9,667 nt of DNA from Bacteroidales bacterium Bact_16 (GTDB taxonomy: Bacteria; Bacteroidota; Bacteroidia; Bacteroidales; UBA932), in assembly GCA_001602885.1 (NCBI GenBank), contig LUZH01000341.1, forward strand, positions 1-9,667, read 5' to 3'. This document shows positions 1-6,126 of the stretch, piece after piece. The notes under the pieces are model-generated. The model made no database searches. It was not told the DNA's origin and saw only the letters and a list, made by a program, of their open reading frames with translations. Position 1 is the stretch's first letter. Each line of letters begins with the position of its first letter. The translations under genes were made by a program, and so were the position numbers.

Positions 1-649
1 GAAGTTCATGCGCCAGATCCACTTCCCCTTCACCGTCGGCTACGGCATGACGGAGTGCGCCCCGATCATCACCTACGCCAAGTGGTGGAAGACCCGCCGC
101 GGCTCCTGCGGCGTGCCGGTGCCGGGCTGCGAGATCCGCATCGACTCCAAGAACCCCTACAAGGAGCCGGGCGAGATCCAGGTCCGCGGCGAAAACGTCT
201 TCCTGGGCTACTACAAGAACCGCGAGGCCACCCAGGCCGCCTTCACCAACGACAACTGGCTCAAGACCGGCGACATCGGCGTCATCGACTACGACGGCTT
301 CCTCTACCTGCGCGGCCGCTCCAAGTGCATGATCCTGGGCGCCAACGGCCAGAACATCTACCCTGAAGAGCTGGAGGCCGTGATCAACAACGTCGTCTAC
401 GTCGTGGATTCGCTCGTGGTCGAGGACAAGATCGGCCTGACGGCCCTGATCTATCCCGACTACCACCAGGCCGAGCTCGACGGACTCTCCGGCGAAGCGC
501 TCGAGCAGCGCATCAGCGAGAGCCTGCCGGAGATCAACAAGCTCCTGCCCGCCTACGCGCAGATCAACCACATCGAATTCATGCCCGAAGACTTCGAGCG
601 CACGCCGAAGCGCAGCATCAAGCGTTACCTCTACCAGCGACAGAAATAA
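1..649 (+). CDS. AMP-forming acyl-CoA synthetase (long-chain fatty acid-CoA ligase family), C-terminal part
   Basis: Partial gene: the reading frame is open to the left edge, so the ATG at 8 is internal and the true start lies outside. The visible ~215 residues cover the end of the large N-terminal domain and the C-terminal lid of an ANL-superfamily adenylating enzyme, which activates a carboxylic acid with ATP and transfers it to CoA. Seen directly: YGMTE (adenine/acyl-AMP motif), the TGDIG...DYDGFLYLRGR stretch with the ATP-ribose aspartate and the hinge, NGQNIYPEELE, and a C-terminal TPKRSIKRY whose lysine fits the A10 catalytic lysine. A long-chain fatty-acid ligase is the best guess; the substrate pocket lies upstream, so the substrate cannot be read. 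It leads a closely packed plus-strand run, with dCMP deaminase starting 9 nt after its stop. Confidence 0.9.
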   Translation, partial: KFMRQIHFPFTVGYGMTECAPIITYAKWWKTRRGSCGVPVPGCEIRIDSKNPYKEPGEIQVRGENVFLGYYKNREATQAAFTNDNWLKTGDIGVIDYDGFLYLRGRSKCMILGANGQNIYPEELEAVINNVVYVVDSLVVEDKIGLTALIYPDYHQAELDGLSGEALEQRISESLPEINKLLPAYAQINHIEFMPEDFERTPKRSIKRYLYQRQK

Positions 650-658
650 TCCCCCATA

Positions 659-1063
659 ATGAGCAAGTTTGACGACAAATACATGAAGATGGCCGCCATC
701 TGGGCGACCAATTCCTACTGCAAGCGCCGCCAGGTGGGCGCGCTGATCGTCAAGGACCGGATGATCATCTCCGACGGCTACAACGGCACGCCGTCGGGCT
801 TCGAGAACATCTGCGAAGACGAAAGCGGCGCCACCAAGCCCTACGTCCTGCACGCCGAGGCCAACGCCATCTCCAAGGTGGCCAAGTCCGGCAACAGCGC
901 GGAAGGCTCCACCCTCTACGTGACCGCGTCGCCTTGCATGGAATGCGCCAAACTGATCATCCAATCCGGCATCAAACGGGTCGTCTACCGCGACGAATAC
1001 CGCCTGACGGACGGCATTGACCTCCTGCGCCGTGCAGGCATCGAGGTCGAAAAGATAGACTAG
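659..1063 (+). CDS. Deoxycytidylate (dCMP) deaminase family protein
   Basis: A 134-residue zinc-dependent deaminase expected to convert dCMP to dUMP in the cytosol, feeding dTMP synthesis. The zinc site is intact: HAE at residues 65-67 (His ligand and catalytic Glu) and PCMEC at 92-96 (two Cys ligands). The N-terminal CKRRQVGA (21-28) and YNGTPSGF (41-48) are typical of dCMP deaminases/ComEB-like proteins rather than of cytidine or tRNA-adenosine deaminases. The length is normal for a compact bacterial form. The ATG at 659 is chosen because the protein then begins directly with the family's N-terminal helix; no Shine-Dalgarno sequence precedes it, as usual in Bacteroidota. It lies 9 nt after the acyl-CoA synthetase and 6 nt before the S41 peptidase, so co-transcription is likely. 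dCMP as substrate is inferred from the family. Confidence 0.92.
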   Translation: MSKFDDKYMKMAAIWATNSYCKRRQVGALIVKDRMIISDGYNGTPSGFENICEDESGATKPYVLHAEANAISKVAKSGNSAEGSTLYVTASPCMECAKLIIQSGIKRVVYRDEYRLTDGIDLLRRAGIEVEKID

Positions 1064-1069
1064 ACTGAC

Positions 1070-2593
1070 ATGAAAAAATCTACCATCCTGATCGCCCTGC
1101 TGGGCATCGTGATCGGGCTCCTGCTCGCCGTGCTCTACGGCCAGATCCGGTCCAGCCGGCGCAACCTCCGCCTGGGCGACAGCCACTGGCGCAAGATCGA
1201 ACTCATCCTCGAAAGCATCGACAGGAACTATGTCGACAGCATCGACTACAACAAGGTCAACGAAGCCGTGGCCGCAGCGGCGCTGAGCGCCCTCGACCCC
1301 CATTCGGCCTATATGCCGCCGCAGATCCTCCGGGAGTCCGAAGAGGACCTGATGGGCAATTTCGACGGCATCGGCATCCAGTTCAACGTGCCCAACGACA
1401 CGGCCGTCGTGATCGACGTCATCCCCGGAGGCCCCTCCGAGAAGATCGGCATGCAGGCCGGCGACCGCCTGCTCAAGGTGGATTCCACCAACATCGCGGG
1501 CGTGCATTTCCCGCAGGACAGCATGGTCCGCCGCATCAAGGGCGTGGCCGGCAGCAAGGTGCTCGTGACGGTCAAGCGCGGCTCCGAGATCATCCCGTTC
1601 GAGATCACGCGCGGCAAGATCCCCACGCACTCCATCGACGCCGCCTTCATGGTGAGCGACACGACGGGCTACCTGCGCCTCTCCAAGTTCTCCCGCACCA
1701 CGGAGCTGGAATTCGTGCAGAGCACGGCCGAACTGGTCGACCAGGGCATGCGCGAGCTGATCGTCGACCTGCGCGGCAACACCGGCGGCTACCTCGACCA
1801 GGCCTGCCGGCTCTCCAACCTGTTCCTGCCCCGCAACGCGATGATCGTCTACCTCGAGGGCCGCAACCGCAGGCACGAGGAGTTCCGGGCCGACGGCCGC
1901 GGGCCCTTCCAGGACCTCGGCCTCAAGCTGCTCGTGGACGAAGGCTCCGCCTCGTCCAGCGAGATCCTCGCCGGCGCCCTGCAGGACAACGGGCGCGCCC
2001 GCCTCTACGGCCGCCGCACCTTCGGCAAGGGCCTCGTCCAGGAGCCCTATTTCTTCAGTGACAATTCCGGCATGCGGATCACGGTCGCGCGCTACTATAC
2101 GCCCGGCGGCCGCTGCATCCAGAAGCCCTATTCCGACGACTACGACTACGAAGTGATCCAGCGCTACGAATCCGGCGAGATGGTGCATGCCGACAGCATG
2201 CGCGTGGAGAAGGGCGGCATCCTGCCCGACGTCTTCGTGCCCGTCGACACCACCCGCGCCGGACAGTTCTACATCGCCAGCAACCGCAAGGCCACGGCGA
2301 TGCGCTTCGCCTCGGCCTACTTCGACAGCCACCGCCGCGAGCTCTCGCAAATCGACGACTACGGCCAGCTCCTCGCCTGGCTCGACCGCGCCGGGCTGGA
2401 GCAGCAGTTCCTCGCCTTCGCCAGGAGCCAGGACAAGCTCGTGCCCAAGCCGGAAGAATGGGCCACCGACCGCCAGTACATCATGACCCAGGTCCAGGCG
2501 CTGGTCGGGCGCTACTCCAAGCTGGGAGACAAAGCCTACTACCACCTGTTCCTGCACACCGATCCAACCTTCAAGGCAGCGATGGGGTTGTAA
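1070..2593 (+). CDS. S41 family C-terminal processing peptidase (CtpA/Prc type), membrane-anchored
   Basis: A 507-residue serine protease that should act in the periplasm, trimming or degrading substrates recognised by their C-terminus. Layout: N-terminal signal anchor (about residues 5-24), the family helical segment with DPHSAYMPP (76-84), a PDZ domain (about 97-175, starting GIGIQF), then the S41 catalytic core. The Ser/Lys dyad is visible: S295 in GSASSSE and K320 in TFGKGLVQ, the same 25-residue spacing as S430/K455 of E. coli Prc, with Q324 as the helper glutamine. DLRGNTGG (233-240) is the conserved core loop. About 120 residues follow the catalytic core, a helical C-terminal tail. It is the last gene of the plus-strand run, 6 nt after dCMP deaminase and 7 nt before a strong hairpin terminator. 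Substrates are unknown. Confidence 0.95.
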   Translation: MKKSTILIALLGIVIGLLLAVLYGQIRSSRRNLRLGDSHWRKIELILESIDRNYVDSIDYNKVNEAVAAAALSALDPHSAYMPPQILRESEEDLMGNFDGIGIQFNVPNDTAVVIDVIPGGPSEKIGMQAGDRLLKVDSTNIAGVHFPQDSMVRRIKGVAGSKVLVTVKRGSEIIPFEITRGKIPTHSIDAAFMVSDTTGYLRLSKFSRTTELEFVQSTAELVDQGMRELIVDLRGNTGGYLDQACRLSNLFLPRNAMIVYLEGRNRRHEEFRADGRGPFQDLGLKLLVDEGSASSSEILAGALQDNGRARLYGRRTFGKGLVQEPYFFSDNSGMRITVARYYTPGGRCIQKPYSDDYDYEVIQRYESGEMVHADSMRVEKGGILPDVFVPVDTTRAGQFYIASNRKATAMRFASAYFDSHRRELSQIDDYGQLLAWLDRAGLEQQFLAFARSQDKLVPKPEEWATDRQYIMTQVQALVGRYSKLGDKAYYHLFLHTDPTFKAAMGL

Positions 2594-2600
2594 CAAAAGA

Positions 2601-2632
2601 AAAAGAGATGATCCGAAGATCATCTCTTTTTT
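2601..2632. terminator. Bidirectional intrinsic terminator shared by the S41 peptidase run and tRNA-Leu
   Basis: A perfect 13-bp inverted repeat: left arm 2601-2613, tetraloop CGAA 2614-2617, right arm 2618-2630, followed by TT. Because the arms end in A4/T4, transcripts from either strand end in a U-tract (T6 on plus, T5-C-T4 on minus). It lies 7 nt after the S41 stop codon and 2 nt beyond the 3' discriminator base of the convergent tRNA-Leu, so it should end both units. The symmetry and the position are seen directly; termination is inferred. Confidence 0.9.
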
Positions 2633-2633
2633 G

Positions 2634-2716
2634 TGCGCGGGATGAGAGTCGAACTCACACGTCGCAATTGACACTAGCTCCTGAAACTAGCGCGTCTACC
2701 ATTTCGCCACCCGCGC
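2634..2716 (-). tRNA. tRNA-Leu, anticodon CAG
   Basis: The minus strand folds into a class II tRNA of 83 nt. The acceptor arms GCGCGGG and CCCGCGC pair perfectly. The D arm carries AAATGGTAGAC. The anticodon stem CTAGT/GCTAG encloses the loop TTCAGGA, giving anticodon CAG (plus coordinates 2681-2683), which reads CUG. A long variable arm (GTC...GAC) and a T arm GTGAG-TTCGACT-CTCAT follow, and the discriminator is A. The long variable arm together with CAG identifies leucine. CCA is not encoded (the genome continues CAAAAA), so it must be added after transcription. CUG is a common Leu codon in a genome this GC-rich, so the gene should be heavily used. It has its own promoter just upstream. Confidence 0.97.
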
Positions 2717-2728
2717 TCGAATGGAATG

Positions 2729-2759
2729 CAAAGATACAACTTTTTGCAGAACTGACAAA
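2729..2759 (-). promoter_or_regulatory. Bacteroidota-type housekeeping promoter of tRNA-Leu
   Basis: On the minus strand TTTG (2759-2756), the end of an eight-T run, is followed by exactly 19 nt and then TATCTTTG (2736-2729). This matches the Bacteroidota primary-sigma consensus of a -33 TTTG and a -7 TAnnTTTG with 19-21 nt between them. The predicted transcription start is near 2722-2724, leaving a leader of only about 6-8 nt before the mature tRNA 5' end at 2716. The upstream T-run could act as an UP-like element. Motif match and spacing are seen; activity is inferred. Confidence 0.85.
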
Positions 2760-2819
2760 AAAAATTGCATCCCATCCGCACCTTCTTTCAACTAAAGTGA
2801 ATCCGGCTTTTAAGCGGCG

Positions 2820-4412
2820 TCATTCGTATCTTGCAAACGCCTGATTGATAGCGCTTTTCATTTCCGGGTAATAACTGATCAGTTTCTTCTGGAGCATCGC
2901 GCAGTCCGTCACGTCCGGTCCCAGGACCTGGAAAATCTGGTTGAAAGACAGTCCGCGGTCCTCCAGCTGGAGCAGAATCTGCGGGTGGAACCAGAAATTC
3001 AGCCCGAAAGCCGGGACAGCCGTGTCGCCGTAGCGCTCGCGGTACAGGACCGTCTGCAGGAAATAGGCCCACATCTCCCCCACCTCGCAGTAGCCGTGGC
3101 CCTCTTCTGTCCCAACTCCATACGTGACAAAACCGGACGAAATGAACGAAGTGATCACGAAGCGGGCGTAGGCGTTCCAGAAATCCTTGCCGGCCAGCAT
3201 GTAGTGGCTGGCATGCGCGAATTCGTGGACGGCGTCCGCATAGATGGAAGCATACGAGTCATGGTCCTTGAGGCCGAGGAGGATGTCCGGCAGGAAGAGC
3301 TTGACCAGGGTCGTGAATTCGCCCAGCAGCTTCGACAGCTTGCTGCCGTCCACCAGCACGCCCTGCTGGAGCATCGGGGCGCAGCTGGAATTGAAGCCGC
3401 GCAGGAGCCAGATGCGCAGGTTGGCGGGCGGCGTCTTGAGGGCGGGCGACTCCGCCGCGCAGCGCTTGAAGTAGTCATAGCCGGCGTTGTTGACCACGCA
3501 GCGCGTGAAAAGCGTGCGGTCGGAGTCCTGCGTGATCTCGGCGTCCAGGCCCGTCGCCTCCCCCTTGCCGAGCGAGGACGCGGAAGCGGGCACGAGGATG
3601 AGGTTGAAGCCGATGCCGAAGCCGGTGGAATTCTTGAACACCAGGCGGTAGCGCGGTTGGGAGGAGAAAGTGCCCGTCATCCGGTAGTAGCCGTCCTCGT
3701 CCGTATAGGCCCGCAACGTCTTGACGAAGCAGTTGCAGGCCACGCGCACGCCGCGGACGCCTTCGGGCTCCCCGCCCCGGGCGGCGTCCACGATCGTGAT
3801 GCGGCCGGCCGGCGAGGCGGATTCGCCGCCCTTCGTGCCGGCCCCGTCCTGCAGCAGGCCGCCGTTGCCGGTCAGGCGGAACGCCTCCCGCTCGACGGCC
3901 GCCCAGTCCACACCGTCGGCGTCCTCGCCCTTGACGAGCAGCCGCTCATCCGGGATATAGCACTCGTCCAGCACTTCGTAGGGGATGTCCGGCGGGAAGC
4001 GGAACGCCTTGGGCACCGCGGCATACTGCCAGGTGATCTCCCCTTCCGGGACGCCCGGATCGTGATACCAGTCACCCTCCCGGACGATCTCGTAGTCCAT
4101 GGGGTGGTCCAACAGTTCCAGTCCCATCTTCTCCAGCAGCAGATACTGCGCTTCGTTTGCCGGCAGGAAGCGGACATAATAATGGGTGGTGGGCAACACG
4201 ACGCGGGACCCGGCCTTGGTCGGATAGACGGCGGCCAGCGCCTTGGTCATGTTCTCCACGGAATAAGGGTCGGCGAGCTGCCGGCCGAGCACGATCATGC
4301 CATGCTCGGCGGCGCCTCCGGGCCCGTCAGTCTCCCGGCCGGAATCGAGTCCCGGGCCGGCACAGCAGACGGCCGTCAAGACCGTCAAGGATAGTTCAAG
4401 CAACCTTTTCAT
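2820..4412 (-). CDS. Exported protein with carboxypeptidase-regulatory-like domain and HEFAH putative zinc-protease motif
   Basis: A 530-residue protein of unknown function. Residues 1-18 form a signal sequence (MKR, hydrophobic stretch, then two adjacent Cys at 16-17). The -1 residue before either Cys (Val or Cys) does not fit a classic lipobox, so lipoprotein or secreted protein are both possible. Residues about 202-265 resemble a CarboxypepD_reg-like/transthyretin-like beta-sandwich (GRITIVD, GVRGVRV, YTDEDGYYRM), common in Bacteroidota envelope proteins. HEFAH at 396-400 has the HExxH form of zinc metallopeptidases, and GEMWAY (E446) about 46 residues later is a candidate third zinc ligand of a gluzincin. 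The region between (401-440) includes a hydrophobic segment, FVITSFISSGFV. I cannot name a peptidase family. The gene stands alone between the deoC terminator and tRNA-Leu. No T-rich terminator follows its stop, so transcripts may run through the tRNA to the hairpin at 2601-2632. The ATG at 4412 is the only start giving a full signal sequence. Confidence 0.8.
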   Translation of the reverse strand: MKRLLELSLTVLTAVCCAGPGLDSGRETDGPGGAAEHGMIVLGRQLADPYSVENMTKALAAVYPTKAGSRVVLPTTHYYVRFLPANEAQYLLLEKMGLELLDHPMDYEIVREGDWYHDPGVPEGEITWQYAAVPKAFRFPPDIPYEVLDECYIPDERLLVKGEDADGVDWAAVEREAFRLTGNGGLLQDGAGTKGGESASPAGRITIVDAARGGEPEGVRGVRVACNCFVKTLRAYTDEDGYYRMTGTFSSQPRYRLVFKNSTGFGIGFNLILVPASASSLGKGEATGLDAEITQDSDRTLFTRCVVNNAGYDYFKRCAAESPALKTPPANLRIWLLRGFNSSCAPMLQQGVLVDGSKLSKLLGEFTTLVKLFLPDILLGLKDHDSYASIYADAVHEFAHASHYMLAGKDFWNAYARFVITSFISSGFVTYGVGTEEGHGYCEVGEMWAYFLQTVLYRERYGDTAVPAFGLNFWFHPQILLQLEDRGLSFNQIFQVLGPDVTDCAMLQKKLISYYPEMKSAINQAFARYE

Positions 4413-4490
4413 ACGATTGTGTTTAAGTTTACGCAGACAAAGGTCGGAAAGACTATCCGTTTAACTGGCCGATTAAACGTTTAATTCAAC
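4413..4490 (-). promoter_or_regulatory. Upstream region of the HEFAH protein gene with GTTTAA/TTAAAC palindromes
   Basis: This 78-nt AT-rich stretch lies between the deoC terminator and the start of the exported protein, so it should carry that gene's promoter. It holds the heptamer CGTTTAA at 4458-4464 and 4478-4484, the inverse TTAAACG at 4473-4479, and another GTTTAA at 4421-4426. The two central copies form the 14-bp perfect palindrome ATTAAACGTTTAAT (4472-4485). A weak -7-like GACCTTTG occurs on the minus strand (4446-4439), but no TTTG lies 19-21 nt upstream of it. The repeats are seen; an operator role is only a guess. Confidence 0.4.
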
Positions 4491-4518
4491 AAAAAACCCC
4501 ATACGCAAGCGTACAGGG
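4491..4518 (-). terminator. Intrinsic terminator of the ftsY-pheT-DUF4296-deoC operon
   Basis: On the minus strand, reading from 4518, CCCTGTACG pairs with CGTATGGGG (nine pairs including two adjacent G-T wobbles) around the loop CTTG, and T6 follows at 4496-4491. It begins 41 nt after the deoC stop codon. The plus strand has no matching T-tract, so termination is in one direction only, toward the exported-protein gene. Confidence 0.8.
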
Positions 4519-4525
4519 CACAAAT

Positions 4526-4541
4526 CAGCGGTCGTCCGCTG
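4526..4541 (-). other. Second hairpin in the deoC 3' untranslated region
   Basis: A perfect 6-bp GC-rich inverted repeat, CAGCGG/CCGCTG around a 4-nt loop, lies between the deoC stop codon and the terminator hairpin. It has no T-tract of its own. It could stabilise the transcript end against exonucleases or aid termination, but a chance stem of this size is not excluded. Confidence 0.4.
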
Positions 4542-4559
4542 TGTAAGAATCATACAGAA

Positions 4560-5450
4560 TCAGAAGAAACTGACCGTTTTTTGTTCGATTGCGCTCATCA
4601 GGCTGTTGCCCAGACGGCTCACGCCGAAGCGGAAATAGTCCTTGTTGAGCCAGTCTTCGCCCAGGATCGCGGCGCCGATGCAGTAGTAGAGCAGGGCGTC
4701 CTGGTCGTTGGAGATGCCGCCGGCGGCCTTGAAGCCCACCTTCCGGCCGGTCTTGGCATAGAAGGCCTTGATGCACTCGCACATCACGTAGGCGGCCATC
4801 GGCGTGGCGTTGACCTCGACCTTGCCGGTGGACGTCTTGATGAAATCGGCACCGGCCTCCATGGCCAGGAACGACGCGCGCGCGATGCGCTCCGGCGTGG
4901 CGAGCAGGCCGGTCTCGAGGATGACCTTGAGCACGACCTTGCGGCCCTGCTTCGCGGCCTCCGCGTCGATCGCCGCCTTCATCTCCCGGATCTCACGGCT
5001 GGCAGCCGCATAATCCTCGGCAAGGAAGGCGTTGAGCGCCAGGACGATATCAACCTCGTCAGCGCCACCGCGGACAGCGAGAACACACTCCTGCACCTTC
5101 ACTTCGAGGAAGCTCTGGGCGGAGGGGAAACAGCTGGCCACCGTGGTCACGTGGAGTTCGGGGCTGCAGCGACGGTCGCGGACGACGGTCGCGAAATTGG
5201 GATAGACGCAGATCGAGGCGGGCAGCGGGTAGCTCGGATATTCCTGCGTCAGACGCGTCACCTTGTCCACCAGCTTGCACACGGACTCGACCGTGTCGTT
5301 GCTCTTGAGCGTGGTCAGGTCCATCAGCGAGAAGCACTTCTTGAGCACTTCCGGGCTGGCCACGGCGTTCCGGTCGTCGGCAATAGCCTGGATCCGGGAA
5401 GCTATCGCCTCCTCGGCGGGGGTGTAGCCGTATTTTTCCAAATAGTCCAT
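4560..5450 (-). CDS. deoC: Deoxyribose-phosphate aldolase
   Basis: A 296-residue cytosolic class I aldolase that splits 2-deoxyribose 5-phosphate into acetaldehyde and glyceraldehyde 3-phosphate, the last step of deoxynucleoside catabolism. The catalytic set of E. coli DeoC is visible: Schiff-base Lys K205 in DFIKTSTGK, the activating Lys K241 in GFKAAGGI, and Asp D134 in GGADEVDIV. LMDLTTL (42-48) is the N-terminal barrel motif. The protein is about 35 residues longer than the 259-residue E. coli enzyme, mostly as an N-terminal extension (residues 1-35). The ATG at 5450 lies 19 nt after the stop of the DUF4296 lipoprotein gene, so deoC is probably the last gene of the operon, followed by a hairpin and a terminator. 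No other deo genes are in view. Confidence 0.96.
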   Translation of the reverse strand: MDYLEKYGYTPAEEAIASRIQAIADDRNAVASPEVLKKCFSLMDLTTLKSNDTVESVCKLVDKVTRLTQEYPSYPLPASICVYPNFATVVRDRRCSPELHVTTVASCFPSAQSFLEVKVQECVLAVRGGADEVDIVLALNAFLAEDYAAASREIREMKAAIDAEAAKQGRKVVLKVILETGLLATPERIARASFLAMEAGADFIKTSTGKVEVNATPMAAYVMCECIKAFYAKTGRKVGFKAAGGISNDQDALLYYCIGAAILGEDWLNKDYFRFGVSRLGNSLMSAIEQKTVSFF

Positions 5451-5469
5451 AGTAGATATTGTAGCTTGG

Positions 5470-6123
5470 TTATTGGTTATTATCCTGTTTCAATTCTTCC
5501 AGCTCCAGCTCCCGGATCCGCTTCATGGGCGCGGGCCTGTGGCTCCCGTCCAGCAGCTCGACCATCTCGATCCCGTTCAGGACGGGTTCGGCCGGCTCGA
5601 CCGCTTCAGCCGGCGCTGCGGCGGTGGTGTCCGCTTCGGCTTCCGCCATCTCGGGGAACAGCTCGACGGTGGGCGGGCGGAACTCCTTCAGGTGGATCCA
5701 GCCCAGCGAATCCAGGCCGAAAGGACGCGCCGTGTAGGCTCTGCGGTAGCGGTTGAGCTCGATCTCGCGCGCTGTCTGCTCGTCGGCTTCGATCTGCATC
5801 CGGTCGCCTTCCTTGCGCAGGCGCGCGTCGGCGCGGTCCAGGATCTTGGCGTACTGCTCGGGACGGTCGAGGTAGTAGTGGACGGAGCGGTCGTAGTCCT
5901 CGAACGTGTAGCCGTAGCGGCGGAAGATCGGGTCGAAGACCAGCGTCGTGTCGGCGGCCTTGCGCGCGGCGGGATGGTCCCGCAGCCACTGGTCCGCCAG
6001 GAACATGTCGTGGTAGATGCGGGAGAGCTTCTCCGCCGGGATCACACGGGCGCGCCGGCCGCAACCGCAAACCATTGCGAGCACGGCCGCGAGCACCACG
6101 ATATGCGCCCAGCGAAGCCGCAT
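5470..6123 (-). CDS. DUF4296 domain-containing lipoprotein
   Basis: A 217-residue predicted envelope lipoprotein of unknown function. A signal sequence ends in VCG-C with the lipidated Cys at 21. Residues about 27-112 carry the DUF4296 pattern, found in Bacteroidota: IPAEKLSRIYHDMFLAD (28-44), then FDPIFRRYGYTFEDYDRSVHYYLDRPEQYAKILDRA. The remaining ~100 residues are a charged segment (113-155), an Ala/Pro/Glu-rich linker (about 160-180) and an acidic helix at the end (201-213). This tail looks long for the family, by my recollection. The ATG lies 3 nt after the pheT stop and the gene ends 19 nt before deoC, so it is translated from the same message. The family assignment rests on motif resemblance, without a profile search. 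Confidence 0.85.
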   Translation of the reverse strand: MRLRWAHIVVLAAVLAMVCGCGRRARVIPAEKLSRIYHDMFLADQWLRDHPAARKAADTTLVFDPIFRRYGYTFEDYDRSVHYYLDRPEQYAKILDRADARLRKEGDRMQIEADEQTAREIELNRYRRAYTARPFGLDSLGWIHLKEFRPPTVELFPEMAEAEADTTAAAPAEAVEPAEPVLNGIEMVELLDGSHRPAPMKRIRELELEELKQDNNQ

Positions 6124-6126
6124 AAG

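Noticed and set aside
2804..2819. Possible hairpin just after the exported-protein stop (GCTTAAAAGC core on the minus strand)
   Set aside because: The stem is only 3-4 bp with mismatched flanks and no T-tract follows, so I do not call it a terminator.
2985..4394. 469-codon plus-strand frame opposite the exported HEFAH protein
   Set aside because: Low-complexity antisense frame rich in Arg, Val, Ala and Gly, with no motif. The minus-strand gene has a signal sequence and coherent domains.
659..5450. Idea that dCMP deaminase and deoC form one deoxynucleotide pathway module
   Set aside because: They lie on opposite strands in separate transcripts with tRNA-Leu and the exported-protein gene between them, so there is no evidence of joint control.
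4581..5756. 391-codon plus-strand frame opposite deoC and the lipoprotein
   Set aside because: It mirrors deoC, whose catalytic residues are all in place, and shows no motif of its own.
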